Assembly: GCF_023634765.1 (NCBI RefSeq)
Contig: NZ_JAMLFX010000013.1
Span: 50,154 to 114,153, forward strand
Source: Pseudomonas sp. AKS31
GTDB lineage: Bacteria > Pseudomonadota > Gammaproteobacteria > Pseudomonadales > Pseudomonadaceae
Direction: 5' to 3'
DNA length: 64,000 nucleotides
In this document: positions 34,018 to 42,885 of the stretch, piece by piece
How the letters are laid out: every line of letters begins with the position of its first letter
How positions within the stretch are numbered: the first letter of the stretch is position 1
The notes under the pieces: generated by a model
Told to the model about the DNA's origin: nothing
Database searches by the model: none
Seen by the model: only the letters and a program-made list of their open reading frames with translations
Program-made: the position numbers and the translations under genes

Positions 34018-34617
34018 ATGCTGGACGAGCTACTGCATAGGGTTAGCAACCACACACCGCGCACGCTGGAGACCGATAAACGTTTCCCCGAGGCCGCCGT
34101 TCTGGTGCCGATCACCCGCAGTGACGAGCCGGAACTGGTCCTGACCTTGCGCGCCAGCGGGCTCTCGACCCATGGCGGCGAAGTCGCTTTCCCAGGTGGT
34201 CGGCGTGATCCGGAAGATCCGGACCTGATCTTCACCGCGCTGCGCGAAGCCGAAGAAGAGATCGGCCTGCCGCCGGGACTGGTCGAAGTCATCGGCCCGC
34301 TCAGTCCGCTGATCTCCCTGCACGGCATCAAGGTCACGCCGTATGTTGGCGTCATCCCCGACTTTGTCGAGTATCTGGCCAACGATGCCGAGATTGCCGC
34401 GGTGTTCACTGTTCCACTGGAATTCTTCCGCAAAGACCCTCGTGAACATACGCACCGCATCGACTATCAGGGCCGCAGCTGGTACGTACCGAGTTATCGA
34501 TTTGGTGAATATAAGATCTGGGGGCTGACGGCGATCATGATCGTCGAGTTGATCAATCTGCTCTATGACGCCAAGATCAGTCTGCACCAACCGCCGAAAA
34601 CCTTTCTTGATACTTGA
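34018..34617 (+). CDS. Nudix hydrolase, CoA pyrophosphatase type
   Basis: The product has 199 residues and belongs to the UPF0035/NudL-type CoA pyrophosphatases. The family motif LTLRASGLSTHGGEVAFPGG at about 42-61 overlaps the Nudix box GGRRDPEDPDLIFTALREAEEEIGL. Expected activity: hydrolysis of CoA or its derivatives to phosphopantetheine and 3',5'-ADP. The ATG at 34018 fits. It is divergent from the zinc-ribbon Nudix gene and followed 62 bp later by the carbonic anhydrase gene. Confidence 0.9.
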   Translation: MLDELLHRVSNHTPRTLETDKRFPEAAVLVPITRSDEPELVLTLRASGLSTHGGEVAFPGGRRDPEDPDLIFTALREAEEEIGLPPGLVEVIGPLSPLISLHGIKVTPYVGVIPDFVEYLANDAEIAAVFTVPLEFFRKDPREHTHRIDYQGRSWYVPSYRFGEYKIWGLTAIMIVELINLLYDAKISLHQPPKTFLDT

Positions 34618-34679
34618 AAGCATCATTACCTGAGCCATCGGCAGAGTGGCCATTCACCGTGAGCCCTGAGGAAAACAAG

Positions 34680-35204
34680 ATGAAATACCGCTTGGGCGAC
34701 GCCCGTGTCGAGACCCACCCACAGAGCTGGGTCGCGCCCAATGCCGTGCTGGTGGGCAAGGTCAAACTGGAAGAGGGCGCCAATGTCTGGTTCAACGCCG
34801 TGTTGCGCGGCGACAACGAACTGATCCTGATCGGCAAGAACAGCAACGTCCAGGACGGCACGGTGATGCACACCGACATGGGCTATCCGCTGACCATCGG
34901 TACCGGCGTGACCATCGGCCACAACGCCATGCTCCACGGCTGCACCGTTGGCGACTACAGCCTGATCGGCATCAACGCGGTGATTCTCAACGGCGCGAAG
35001 ATCGGCAAGAACTGCATCATCGGCGCCAACTCGTTGATTGGTGAAGGCAAGGAAATTCCCGACGGTTCGCTGGTGATGGGCTCGCCTGGCAAAGTTGTGC
35101 GCGAGTTGACCGAGGCGCAGAAGAAGATGCTTGAGGCCAGCGCCGCACACTATGTGCATAACTCGCAGCGTTATGCCCGTGATCTGGTTGAGCAAGAAGA
35201 ATGA
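34680..35204 (+). CDS. gamma-carbonic anhydrase family protein
   Basis: The product is a 174-residue left-handed beta-helix protein with hexapeptide repeats (ANVWFNAVLRGDNELILIGKNSNVQDGTVMHTDMG ... TIGHNAMLHGC ... GINAVILNGAKIG). Metal-ligand histidines are present in VMHTD and IGHNAMLHG. This group (YrdA/PaaY/CaiE-like) is usually called gamma-carbonic anhydrase, although activity is often unproven. GAGG precedes the ATG at 34680. The stop overlaps the DUF1289 start in an ATGA junction. Confidence 0.92.
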   Translation: MKYRLGDARVETHPQSWVAPNAVLVGKVKLEEGANVWFNAVLRGDNELILIGKNSNVQDGTVMHTDMGYPLTIGTGVTIGHNAMLHGCTVGDYSLIGINAVILNGAKIGKNCIIGANSLIGEGKEIPDGSLVMGSPGKVVRELTEAQKKMLEASAAHYVHNSQRYARDLVEQEE

Positions 35205-35410
35205 GCGCAGCCGAAAGACCCGTCGCTTCGCCGTGCGTGAATATCTGTGCGCTGGATGAGGCTGACATTTGTACTGGCTGCCAGCGTACGGTCGCGGAGA
35301 TCACCCGCTGGGGGCGCATGACCAATGACGAGCGCCGCGTGGTGCTGGGGTTGTGTCATGAGCGGGCGAAGGCGAGTGGGTTGGTGTGGATGATCCCTTC
35401 GAAATCGTGA
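35201..35410 (+). CDS. DUF1289 protein, small cysteine-rich
   Basis: The product has 69 residues with the DUF1289 pattern SPCVNICALDEADICTGCQRTVAEITRWGRMTNDER: cysteines C12, C16, C24 and C27, a likely metal-binding set, followed by WxxMxxxE. The function is unknown. It is translationally coupled to the gamma-carbonic anhydrase gene by a 4-nt ATGA overlap, an order also found near purT in other pseudomonads. Confidence 0.92.
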   Translation: MSAAERPVASPCVNICALDEADICTGCQRTVAEITRWGRMTNDERRVVLGLCHERAKASGLVWMIPSKS

Positions 35411-35424
35411 TCGGCTTGAGGGGG

Positions 35425-35675
35425 CCCTCACCCTAACCCTCTCCCAGGGGGAGAGGGGACTGACCGAGGTGCCTTTCGCTATACGCCGACCTGAGCTATT
35501 GAGTCGAACTCAGGTTTGAAAAGCCCCCGATCGGCTCCCTTTCCCCCTCGCCTGAAGGAAAGTGATTGTTCGAGCTGCACCGAACTGCGTTATCGAGTCG
35601 AACTCGGGAGTCGATTCAACGAAGATCTGCTCCCTTTCCCCCTCGCCCCCTTGGGGGAGAGGGCTGGGGTGAGGG
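35425..35675. repeat. 251-bp repeat element with 21-bp inverted ends
   Basis: The left end 35425-35445 (CCCTCACCCTAACC...) and the right end 35655-35675 (...CTGGGGTGAGGG) are inverted copies matching at 19 of 21 positions. Inside are further palindromes and two similar words, GAGTCGAACTCAG near 35500 and GAGTCGAACTCGG near 35596. No open frame is worth calling. The element occupies most of the 322-bp gap between the DUF1289 and VUT genes and looks like a non-autonomous mobile or MITE-like repeat. Confidence 0.65.
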
Positions 35676-35732
35676 GGTAGCTCTTGATTTGCCGGTCAAG
35701 TAACCTGTGCGCCAATCTGCCAGGTCGCCTCC

Positions 35733-36200
35733 ATGATTTTCCTCATCGCCTACATCAGCAGCGTTGTGCTGATCAACTTCGCCTTCTCCACCGCGCCACA
35801 CCTGGACATCATCTGGTCGGCCTGGGGCGGCTTGGTGTTCGTGTTGCGCGACATGGTGCAAACCCGTTTCGGCCACGGCGCGCTGGTGGCGATGCTGGCG
35901 GCGCTGGTGTTGTCTTATGTCACCTCCGATCCGTCCATCGCGCTGGCCAGCGCCACGGCGTTCGCGGTGTCCGAGATCATCGACTGGCTGGTGTTCAGCA
36001 TCACCAAGCGGCCGTTGCGCGACCGCTTGTGGATCAGTTCGGCGCTGAGCATTCCCCTTGATACCTTCATTTTCTTCGGCATGATCGACCTGCTGACGCC
36101 GCCGGTGATCATCACCGCACTGGCTTCGAAATTCGCCGGCGTCACTGCCGTCTGGCTGATCATGGCCTGGCGCGAGCGTAAACAGGCCGTCGCCGGCTGA
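35733..36200 (+). CDS. VUT-family (YhhQ-like) membrane protein
   Basis: The product is a 155-residue inner-membrane protein with four to five hydrophobic helices (MIFLIAYISSVVLINFAF, LVAMLAALVLSYVTSD, SIPLDTFIFFGMIDLL, PPVIITALASKFAGVTAVWLIM). The segment FAVSEIIDWLVFSITKRPLRDRLWISSALSIPLDTFIFFG is the conserved VUT/ECF-like region seen in YhhQ, a queuosine-precursor (preQ0/preQ1) transporter. The present protein is shorter than YhhQ, so the substrate is inferred only. No preQ1 riboswitch was recognised in its leader. purT follows about 100 bp later. Confidence 0.8.
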   Translation: MIFLIAYISSVVLINFAFSTAPHLDIIWSAWGGLVFVLRDMVQTRFGHGALVAMLAALVLSYVTSDPSIALASATAFAVSEIIDWLVFSITKRPLRDRLWISSALSIPLDTFIFFGMIDLLTPPVIITALASKFAGVTAVWLIMAWRERKQAVAG

Positions 36201-36221
36201 AGCCAAACCCTCAGGTTCATG

Positions 36222-36255
36222 TAAAATGCCGCGCTTTCTCCCCATGGAAAGCGCG
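36222..36255 (+). promoter_or_regulatory. purT -10-like box and leader hairpin
   Basis: TAAAAT at 36222-36227 could be a -10 box; no good -35 was found. It is followed by a perfect 9-bp stem (36230-36238 with 36247-36255, CGCGCTTTC and GAAAGCGCG) around an 8-base loop, in what would be the purT leader. Confidence 0.4.
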
Positions 36256-36300
36256 TCTGGCGTTGCTTTCCTCGATGATCCGCTTCTTTGAGGACCTGAG

Positions 36301-37482
36301 ATGACCCGTATCGGAACTCCATTGTCGCCGACCGCGACCCGCGTATTGCTGTGTGGCTGTGGTGAGTTGGGCAAGGAAGTGGTGATCGAGCTGCAACGCC
36401 TGGGCGTTGAAGTGATTGCCGTCGACCGTTACGCCAACGCGCCGGCCATGCAGGTCGCGCACCGCAGCCACGTGATCAACATGCTCGACGGCGCCGCTCT
36501 GCGTGCCGTGATCGAAGCCGAGAAGCCGCACTTCATCGTGCCGGAAATCGAAGCCATCGCCACCGCCACCCTGGTCGAACTGGAAGCCGAAGGCTTCACC
36601 GTGATCCCGACCGCGCGCGCGGCGCAACTGACCATGAACCGCGAAGGCATCCGTCGTCTCGCCGCTGAAGAACTGGACCTGCCGACCTCGCCGTACCACT
36701 TTGCCGACACCTTCGAGGACTACAGCAAAGCCGTTCAGGACCTGGGCTTTCCATGCGTCGTTAAACCTGTAATGAGTTCGTCGGGCAAAGGCCAGAGCCT
36801 GCTGCGCAGCGCCGATGACGTACAGAAGGCCTGGGATTACGCGCAAGAGGGCGGTCGTGCCGGCAAAGGCCGGGTGATCATCGAGGGCTTCATCGATTTC
36901 GACTACGAGATCACTCTGCTGACCGTGCGCCATATCGGTGGCACCACGTTCTGCGCGCCGGTCGGTCACCGTCAGGAGAAGGGCGACTATCAGGAATCCT
37001 GGCAGCCGCAGGCCATGAGCCCGATTGCCCTGGCTGAATCCGAGCGTGTTGCCAAAGCGGTAACCGAAGCGCTGGGTGGCCGTGGTCTGTTCGGCGTTGA
37101 ATTGTTCATCAAAGGTGATCAGGTGTGGTTCAGCGAAGTCTCGCCGCGTCCGCATGACACCGGTCTGGTGACCTTGATTTCGCAGGACCTGTCGCAGTTT
37201 GCGCTGCACGCACGCGCCATTCTCGGCCTGCCGGTGCCGCTGATCCGTCAGTTCGGCCCTTCGGCTTCGGCGGTGATTCTGGTGGAAGGGCAGTCGACCC
37301 AGACTGCCTTCGCCAACCTCGGCGCCGCGCTGAGCGAGCCGGATACGGCGCTGCGTCTGTTCGGCAAGCCAGAGGTCAATGGTCAGCGTCGCATGGGCGT
37401 GGCCTTGGCGCGGGATGAGTCGATCGAGGCTGCGCGAGCCAAGGCGACCCGCGCTGCTCAGGCTGTTGTGGTAGAGCTGTAA
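36301..37482 (+). CDS. purT: formate-dependent phosphoribosylglycinamide formyltransferase 2
   Basis: The product is a 393-residue ATP-grasp enzyme that formylates GAR using formate and ATP in purine synthesis, an alternative to PurN. Visible motifs are the N-terminal VLLCGCGELGKEVVIELQRLGVEVIAVDRY, the ATP-grasp loop VVKPVMSSSGKGQSLL and the metal-binding VSPRPHDTGLVTL. The start MTRIGTPLSPTATR is standard, with GAGGA in the leader. A REP doublet of the second family follows. Confidence 0.98.
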   Translation: MTRIGTPLSPTATRVLLCGCGELGKEVVIELQRLGVEVIAVDRYANAPAMQVAHRSHVINMLDGAALRAVIEAEKPHFIVPEIEAIATATLVELEAEGFTVIPTARAAQLTMNREGIRRLAAEELDLPTSPYHFADTFEDYSKAVQDLGFPCVVKPVMSSSGKGQSLLRSADDVQKAWDYAQEGGRAGKGRVIIEGFIDFDYEITLLTVRHIGGTTFCAPVGHRQEKGDYQESWQPQAMSPIALAESERVAKAVTEALGGRGLFGVELFIKGDQVWFSEVSPRPHDTGLVTLISQDLSQFALHARAILGLPVPLIRQFGPSASAVILVEGQSTQTAFANLGAALSEPDTALRLFGKPEVNGQRRMGVALARDESIEAARAKATRAAQAVVVEL

Positions 37483-37494
37483 ACCGAGGCGCGT

Positions 37495-37589
37495 CTATCG
37501 CGGGCAAGCCCGCTCCCACAGGTTTTTTGGTTGTGCACAAAATGTGCGATCAACGGAGAACCCTGTGGGAGCGGGCTTGCCCGCGATAG
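37495..37589. repeat. inverted REP doublet (TGTGGGAGCGGGCTTGCCCGCGATAG family)
   Basis: CTATCGCGGGCAAGCCCGCT and its reverse complement face outward around about 45 bp. It fills the gap between the convergent purT and MFS genes. Confidence 0.9.
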
Positions 37590-37596
37590 CGATCTG

Positions 37597-38913
37597 TCAG
37601 GCAACCTGATTCAGATCGTTGCCACGCGTTTCCTTCAGGCACAGCACCGCTATCAGGCTAAGCACTGCCGCCGCCGATACATACCCGCCGACATAACTCA
37701 AACCACCCATCGCCACCAGTTTCTGTGCAAAGAACGGCGCCGCCGAGGCCCCGACGATCCCGCCCAGGTTATACGCCGCCGAAGCGCCGGTATAACGCAC
37801 ATGGGTCGGAAACAGCTCAGGCAACAGCGCGCCCATCGGTGCAAACGTCACGCCCATCAAGAACAGCTCGATGCACAGAAACAGCGCTACGCCCCAGGTC
37901 GAACCCTGAGTCAGCAATGGCTCCATCAGAAATCCAGACAAAATTGCCAGCACGCCACCGATGATCAGCACCGGTTTGCGCCCGTAACGGTCGCTGGCCC
38001 AGGCTGACAAAGGCGTCGCGGCGGCCATGAACAGCACGGCAAAACACAGCAGTCCAAGGAACGTTTCGCGGCTATAGCCCAGTGTGGAAACTCCGTAACT
38101 CAGGGAGAACACCGTCGAGATATAGAACAGCGCATAGCAAACCACCATCGCCGCCGCGCCCAGCAATGTCGGCGCCCAGTACTGACTGAACAGCTCGACC
38201 AGCGGCACTTTCACCCGTTCCTGACGGGCGATGGCATTGGCGAACACCGGGGTTTCATGGAGTTTCAGGCGCACATACAGGCCGACCATCACCAACGCCG
38301 CGCTGAGCAGAAACGGAATCCGCCAGCCCCAGCTGCGGAACTGCTCGTCAGTGAGCGTCATGGCCAGGGTCAGGAACAAACCGTTCGCTGCCAGAAAACC
38401 AATCGAAGGCCCGAGCTGGGGAAACATGCCAAACCACGCGCGTTTGCCCTTCGGCGCATTTTCCGTGGCGAGCAATGCGGCACCGCCCCATTCGCCGCCC
38501 AGTCCCAGACCCTGACCGAAGCGCAGCACGCACAACAGAATCGGCGCCCAGGCCCCGATACTGTCGTAGCCCGGCAGAACGCCGATCAGCGTGGTGCACA
38601 CGCCCATCAACAGCAAGGATGCGACCAGCGTCGATTTGCGCCCGATGCGGTCACCGAAATGGCCGAACAACGCCGAACCCAGCGGACGGGCCAGAAAGGC
38701 GATACCAAAAGTAAGAAACGCCGAGAGCATTTGCGCGGTGCCGGAGGTCTGCGGAAAGAACACCGGCCCGATCACCAGCGCGGCGGCGGTGGCGTAAACG
38801 TAGAAATCGTAGAACTCGATCGCGGTGCCGATAAAGCTCGCCGTGGCCACGCGGGTGGCGGAGTTGGTCGGCTGGGCAGGCGCGGTGGCGCTGTAAGCGG
38901 TAGTGGTCGTCAT
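37597..38913 (-). CDS. MFS transporter, metabolite:proton symporter (MHS) family
   Basis: The product is a 438-residue, 12-helix transporter of the MHS family (relatives of ShiA, ProP, KgtP). Typical elements are ASFIGTAIEFYDFYVYATAAALV at the first helix, the loop ARPLGSALFGHFGDRIGRKSTL, and RFGQGLGLGGEWGGAALL before helix 5. The substrate cannot be read from sequence; dicarboxylates, aromatic acids and betaines are typical. The ATG at 38911-38913 follows AGGGA; the frame continues 10 codons upstream without support. It is monocistronic. Confidence 0.93.
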   Translation of the reverse strand: MTTTTAYSATAPAQPTNSATRVATASFIGTAIEFYDFYVYATAAALVIGPVFFPQTSGTAQMLSAFLTFGIAFLARPLGSALFGHFGDRIGRKSTLVASLLLMGVCTTLIGVLPGYDSIGAWAPILLCVLRFGQGLGLGGEWGGAALLATENAPKGKRAWFGMFPQLGPSIGFLAANGLFLTLAMTLTDEQFRSWGWRIPFLLSAALVMVGLYVRLKLHETPVFANAIARQERVKVPLVELFSQYWAPTLLGAAAMVVCYALFYISTVFSLSYGVSTLGYSRETFLGLLCFAVLFMAAATPLSAWASDRYGRKPVLIIGGVLAILSGFLMEPLLTQGSTWGVALFLCIELFLMGVTFAPMGALLPELFPTHVRYTGASAAYNLGGIVGASAAPFFAQKLVAMGGLSYVGGYVSAAAVLSLIAVLCLKETRGNDLNQVA

Positions 38914-39231
38914 GCGGTGATCCCTGACAGTCATGAGCTCCATTGGAGCGAATTATTATGGTCGAGCACCCAGGGATGTGGGATGAGGCGCGGTCGCTGT
39001 TTCAGGTAGGAACAGTGGCCGGAGTACAGCGAAAATAGCCGAAACCGGTCTAGTGCGGGGTAAGCACGCGGTCTGGCGGGAGCTTGGGTAAGCTGATTCG
39101 ATTATAGGAAGGGGGCTAACGAATGAACAAGAGCAAAAGATCGTCCGAGTGCGGCTCGAGCCTTGGGCAGCTCCTGCATTTGGAATGCGTTCCCCTGTAG
39201 GAGCTGCCGAAGGCTGCGATCTTTTGATCTG
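38914..39231. other. intergenic region between the MFS and CorC/HlyC genes
   Basis: This 318-bp stretch has no credible gene. Its left part must hold the MFS promoter. From about 39132 to 39229 lies an outward REP doublet whose first unit is diverged (GCGGCTCGAGCCTTGGGCAG) and whose second is intact (TGTAGGAGCTGCCGAAGGC). It ends at the stop of the CorC/HlyC gene. Confidence 0.75.
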
Positions 39232-40473
39232 TTATCTGGCAGGCACCAAAGCAGGTGCAGAAGAGGTATGCCAGATCAACACCTTGCTCACCCGGTTCTC
39301 CTCGGTCTCGAGTATCTCCAGGCGATAACGTCCGATCTTCAAGCAAACCGCGCTCTCGGGAATCGTCTCCAACGCCTCAGTCACCAGACCATTCAGCGTC
39401 TTCGGCCCGTCGCTCGGCAAATGCCAGCCCAGGCATTTGTTCAGCTCACGGATCGATGCCGTGCCGTCGATCACCATCCGCCCATCCGGCTGCGGATGAA
39501 TATGCGGGTTGTCGAGGCTGTGCTCGCTTTCAAACTCGCCGACGATTTCTTCGAGAATATCTTCCAGTGTGACGATGCCGAGCACTTCGCCGTACTCATC
39601 CACGACCATGCCCAGGCGCCGCTGCTGCTTGTGGAAATTCAGCAACTGCAGTTGCAGTGGCGTGCTTTCCGGCACGAAATACGGTTCGTAACTGGCGGCC
39701 AGCAGCGCTTCGCGAGTCAGATCACCGTTGTTCAGCAGATGCCGGATCTGGCGGGTATTGAGTACCGCTTCAACCTGATTGATGTCGCTATGGAACATCG
39801 GCAGGCGCGTGCGCTTGTTATGCCGCAGTTGTTCGATGATTTCTTCGATCGAGTCGTCGAGGTTGATACCGTCGACGTCACTGCGCGGCACCAGGATGTC
39901 GTTGACCGTGATGTTGTCCAGTGCATGAATGCCCGAAACCGGGTGTGCCCGGACCGGATGTTCTGGATCGTCATAACGGTCGGCAGGCGAGTCATCTTCG
40001 CTTTGCTGCACGACCTGAACCTTGCGCGCAAACGGGGTCATCAGCAAACCGCTGGTACGGCTGAAAAGCCACGCCAGCGGATAAACAATCTTCAGCGGCA
40101 CGGCCAGCAAGGTATTGCCAAACGCCAGCACCGCATCGGGGTAGCGCTGGGCAACCGTGCGCGGGAAGTAATCGGCAAACACCAGCAGGACGGCGCCGGC
40201 ACCGAGGCACGCAGCCCAAGGGCCGTTTTCTTCGCAGAGGAAAATCGCCAGCAGCGTCGCAATTACCACGGCCAGCGCGCGGCACAGGGTATTGCAGAGG
40301 ATCAGGCTGTCGAGCGGGAAGCTCAGCTTCGCCAGCGGTTTATCGCTGGCGCGTGAGGCTGTGCGTTGTGCGAGCAGGTGCTGTTGTGCGATTTCGACGG
40401 CGGTAAACATCCCTGACCATAAAATCAGCAGGACAAACACCGCAAGCATCGGCCCTAGGGGCAAACCGTCCAT
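39232..40473 (-). CDS. CNNM/CorC-HlyC family transporter with CBS domains
   Basis: The product is a 413-residue membrane protein with an N-terminal CNNM (DUF21) region of about four helices (MLAVFVLLILWSGMFTAVEI ...). A CBS pair follows (HALDNITVNDILVPRSDVDGINLDDSIEEIIEQL, then RRLGMVVDEYGEVLGIVTLEDILEEIVGE) and a C-terminal CorC_HlyC domain. Relatives act in magnesium or cobalt export or homeostasis; 'hemolysin' is a historical label. It lies 12 bp downstream of the YpjD gene and is probably co-transcribed. Confidence 0.92.
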   Translation of the reverse strand: MDGLPLGPMLAVFVLLILWSGMFTAVEIAQQHLLAQRTASRASDKPLAKLSFPLDSLILCNTLCRALAVVIATLLAIFLCEENGPWAACLGAGAVLLVFADYFPRTVAQRYPDAVLAFGNTLLAVPLKIVYPLAWLFSRTSGLLMTPFARKVQVVQQSEDDSPADRYDDPEHPVRAHPVSGIHALDNITVNDILVPRSDVDGINLDDSIEEIIEQLRHNKRTRLPMFHSDINQVEAVLNTRQIRHLLNNGDLTREALLAASYEPYFVPESTPLQLQLLNFHKQQRRLGMVVDEYGEVLGIVTLEDILEEIVGEFESEHSLDNPHIHPQPDGRMVIDGTASIRELNKCLGWHLPSDGPKTLNGLVTEALETIPESAVCLKIGRYRLEILETEENRVSKVLIWHTSSAPALVPAR

Positions 40474-40485
40474 TTATGCCGCCCG

Positions 40486-41298
40486 TCAGATGTGCAGGAT
40501 GTATTCGCGAACCAGTTTGCTGCCGAAGTACGCCAACATCAGCAGGCAGAAACCGGCGAGGGTCCAGCGAATCGCCTTGTGACCGCGCCAGCCGAGACGA
40601 TTGCGGCCCCACAACAGCACGCTGAAGACGATCCAGGCCAGGCACGCCAGCAGGGTTTTGTGCACCAGATGCTGGGCGAACAGGTTCTCGACGAACAGCC
40701 AGCCGGAGATCAGCGACAGCGACAGCAGCGTCCAGCCGGCCCAGAGAAAGCCGAACAGCAGGCTTTCCATGGTTTGCAGTGGCGGGAAATTCTTGATCAG
40801 CCCGGACGGGTGCTTGTGTTTGAGTTGGTGGTCTTGCACCAGCAGCAACAAGGCCTGGAACACCGCGATGGTGAACATGCCGTAGGCGAGGATCGACAAC
40901 AGAATGTGCGCGAGGATGCCCGGCTCTTCGTCGATGATCTGCACGGTGCCGGTCGGCGCGAACTGCGCCAGCAGCACGGTGATCGCGCCCAGCGGAAATA
41001 GCAGCACCAGCAGGTTTTCCACCGGGATTCGCGAGCAGGCAATCAGTGTCAGCGCGATCACTGCCGCAGCAATCAGGCTCGAGGCGCTGAAGAAGTCCAG
41101 GCCCAGGCCGATCGGGGTCAGTAGATGAGTGAGCAGGCTAGCGCTGTGGGCCACGACGGCTAGGACGCCGAGGCTAACCAACAGGCGCTTGTTCGCCTTG
41201 GCGCCAGTGGCCAGTCGAGTGCTCTGATACAGGGTCGCAGCGGCATACAGAAGGGCGGCGGCGAGGGTGGTCAATAAACTGGGTGACAAGGGGAGCAT
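40486..41298 (-). CDS. ypjD: CcsA/YpjD-type inner-membrane protein
   Basis: The product has 270 residues and about eight hydrophobic helices, with the cytochrome-c-assembly (CcmC/CcsA) core including ILAHILLSILAYGMFTIAVFQALLLL and GWLFVENLFAQHLVHKTLLACLAWIVF. The WWD-type heme loop of true CcsA is not obvious. YpjD proteins commonly sit beside ffh, as here, and the role is unclear. The ATG at 41296-41298 follows AGGA; longer in-frame extension is not membrane-like. It is divergent from ffh. Confidence 0.88.
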   Translation of the reverse strand: MLPLSPSLLTTLAAALLYAAATLYQSTRLATGAKANKRLLVSLGVLAVVAHSASLLTHLLTPIGLGLDFFSASSLIAAAVIALTLIACSRIPVENLLVLLFPLGAITVLLAQFAPTGTVQIIDEEPGILAHILLSILAYGMFTIAVFQALLLLVQDHQLKHKHPSGLIKNFPPLQTMESLLFGFLWAGWTLLSLSLISGWLFVENLFAQHLVHKTLLACLAWIVFSVLLWGRNRLGWRGHKAIRWTLAGFCLLMLAYFGSKLVREYILHI

Positions 41299-41405
41299 AA
41301 ATCCTGTTAGGCAGGCCCGAAAGACGCTGAGTTTGGCATAGAACCGCCATGGCACGAAAGACTCAGGAAGCTGACAGCGAGGTGTCCGCCGGCCGCAGTC
41401 TTCGC

Positions 41406-41411
41406 TATAAT
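41406..41411 (+). promoter_or_regulatory. TATAAT -10 box upstream of ffh
   Basis: A perfect TATAAT lies 98 bp before the ffh start. The sequence about 17 bp upstream (GTGTCC) is a poor -35, so activation or an extended element would be needed. Confidence 0.4.
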
Positions 41412-41508
41412 CCGCGACCTGCCCACGCCGCAGGCTCGCCGAGCACATGTTGATTCCGGTCTGGGCCGCCATTATCCCGGTCTACACAGGGCCTGAAAGG
41501 ATCGCGCA

Positions 41509-42885
41509 ATGTTTGAAAACTTAACCGACCGTCTCTCGCAGACGCTGCGCCATGTCACCGGCAAGGCGAAGCTGACCGAGGACAACATCAAAGACACCCT
41601 GCGTGAAGTGCGCATGGCGTTGCTCGAAGCCGACGTCGCCCTGCCGGTGGTCAAGGACTTCGTCAATTCGGTCAAGGAGCGCGCTGTCGGCACCGAGGTG
41701 TCGCGCAGCCTGACGCCGGGCCAGGCGTTCGTGAAGATCGTCCAGGCCGAACTCGAAAGCCTGATGGGCGCCGCCAACGAAGATTTAAACCTGAGCGCTG
41801 TGCCGCCTGCCGTGATTCTGATGGCTGGTCTGCAAGGTGCGGGTAAAACCACCACCGCTGGCAAACTGGCGCGCTTCCTTAAGGAGCGCAAGAAGAAGTC
41901 GGTCATGGTCGTATCGGCGGACGTTTACCGTCCTGCGGCGATCAAGCAGCTGGAAACCCTGGCCAGCGACATCGGCGTGACGTTCTTCCCGTCCGACCTG
42001 AGCCAGAAGCCGGTCGACATCGCCACCGCGGCTATTAAAGAAGCCAAACTGAAATTCATCGACGTGGTCATCGTCGACACCGCCGGTCGTCTGCACATCG
42101 ACGAAGAGATGATGGGCGAGATCAAGGCGCTGCACGCCGCGATCAACCCGGTCGAAACCCTGTTCGTGGTCGACGCCATGACCGGTCAGGACGCCGCCAA
42201 CACGGCCAAGGCCTTCGGTGATGCCCTGCCGCTGACCGGTGTGATTCTGACCAAGGTCGACGGCGACGCCCGTGGCGGTGCCGCCCTGTCGGTGCGTGCA
42301 ATCACCGGCAAGCCGATCAAGTTCATCGGTATGGGCGAGAAGAGCGAAGCGCTCGACCCGTTCCACCCTGAGCGTATCGCTTCGCGGATCCTCGGCATGG
42401 GCGACGTGCTCAGTCTGATCGAACAGGCCGAAGCGACCCTCGACAAGGACAAGGCCGACAAACTGGCCAAGAAGTTGAAGAAAGGCAAGGGCTTCGACCT
42501 CGAAGACTTCCGCGATCAGCTGCAACAAATGAAGAACATGGGCGGCCTCGGCGGGCTCATGGACAAACTGCCGAGCATCGGTGGCGTCAACCTGTCGCAG
42601 ATGGGCAATGCCCAGAACGCCGCAGAGAAGCAATTCAAGCAGATGGAAGCCATCATCAATTCCATGACCCCGGCCGAGCGCCGTGACCCTGAGCTGATCA
42701 GCGGTTCGCGCAAGCGTCGGATCGCCATGGGTTCCGGTACTCAGGTGCAGGACATCGGTCGCTTGATCAAGCAGCACAAGCAGATGCAGAAGATGATGAA
42801 GAAATTCTCCGCCAAGGGCGGAATGGCGAAAATGATGCGCGGCATGGGCGGTATGTTGCCCGGCGGCGGCATGCCGAAAATGTAA
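41509..42885 (+). CDS. ffh: signal recognition particle protein Ffh
   Basis: The product is the 458-residue SRP54 homologue that binds 4.5S RNA and the signal sequences of nascent membrane proteins. The N domain spans 1-90; the GTPase has GLQGAGKTTT at 107-116, VDTAGR, and TKVDGDARGGAALS. The C-terminal methionine-rich M domain ends KMMKKFSAKGGMAKMMRGMGG. The start MFENLTDRLSQTLRHVTGKAKLTE is standard. It is upstream of the rpsP operon but separated by a 311-bp gap with a long hairpin. Confidence 0.99.
   Translation: MFENLTDRLSQTLRHVTGKAKLTEDNIKDTLREVRMALLEADVALPVVKDFVNSVKERAVGTEVSRSLTPGQAFVKIVQAELESLMGAANEDLNLSAVPPAVILMAGLQGAGKTTTAGKLARFLKERKKKSVMVVSADVYRPAAIKQLETLASDIGVTFFPSDLSQKPVDIATAAIKEAKLKFIDVVIVDTAGRLHIDEEMMGEIKALHAAINPVETLFVVDAMTGQDAANTAKAFGDALPLTGVILTKVDGDARGGAALSVRAITGKPIKFIGMGEKSEALDPFHPERIASRILGMGDVLSLIEQAEATLDKDKADKLAKKLKKGKGFDLEDFRDQLQQMKNMGGLGGLMDKLPSIGGVNLSQMGNAQNAAEKQFKQMEAIINSMTPAERRDPELISGSRKRRIAMGSGTQVQDIGRLIKQHKQMQKMMKKFSAKGGMAKMMRGMGGMLPGGGMPKM

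Noticed and set aside
35676..35732. Possible preQ1 riboswitch in front of the VUT transporter gene
   Set aside because: The 57-bp leader does not show the C-rich loop, A-rich tail and small hairpin expected of preQ1 riboswitches.
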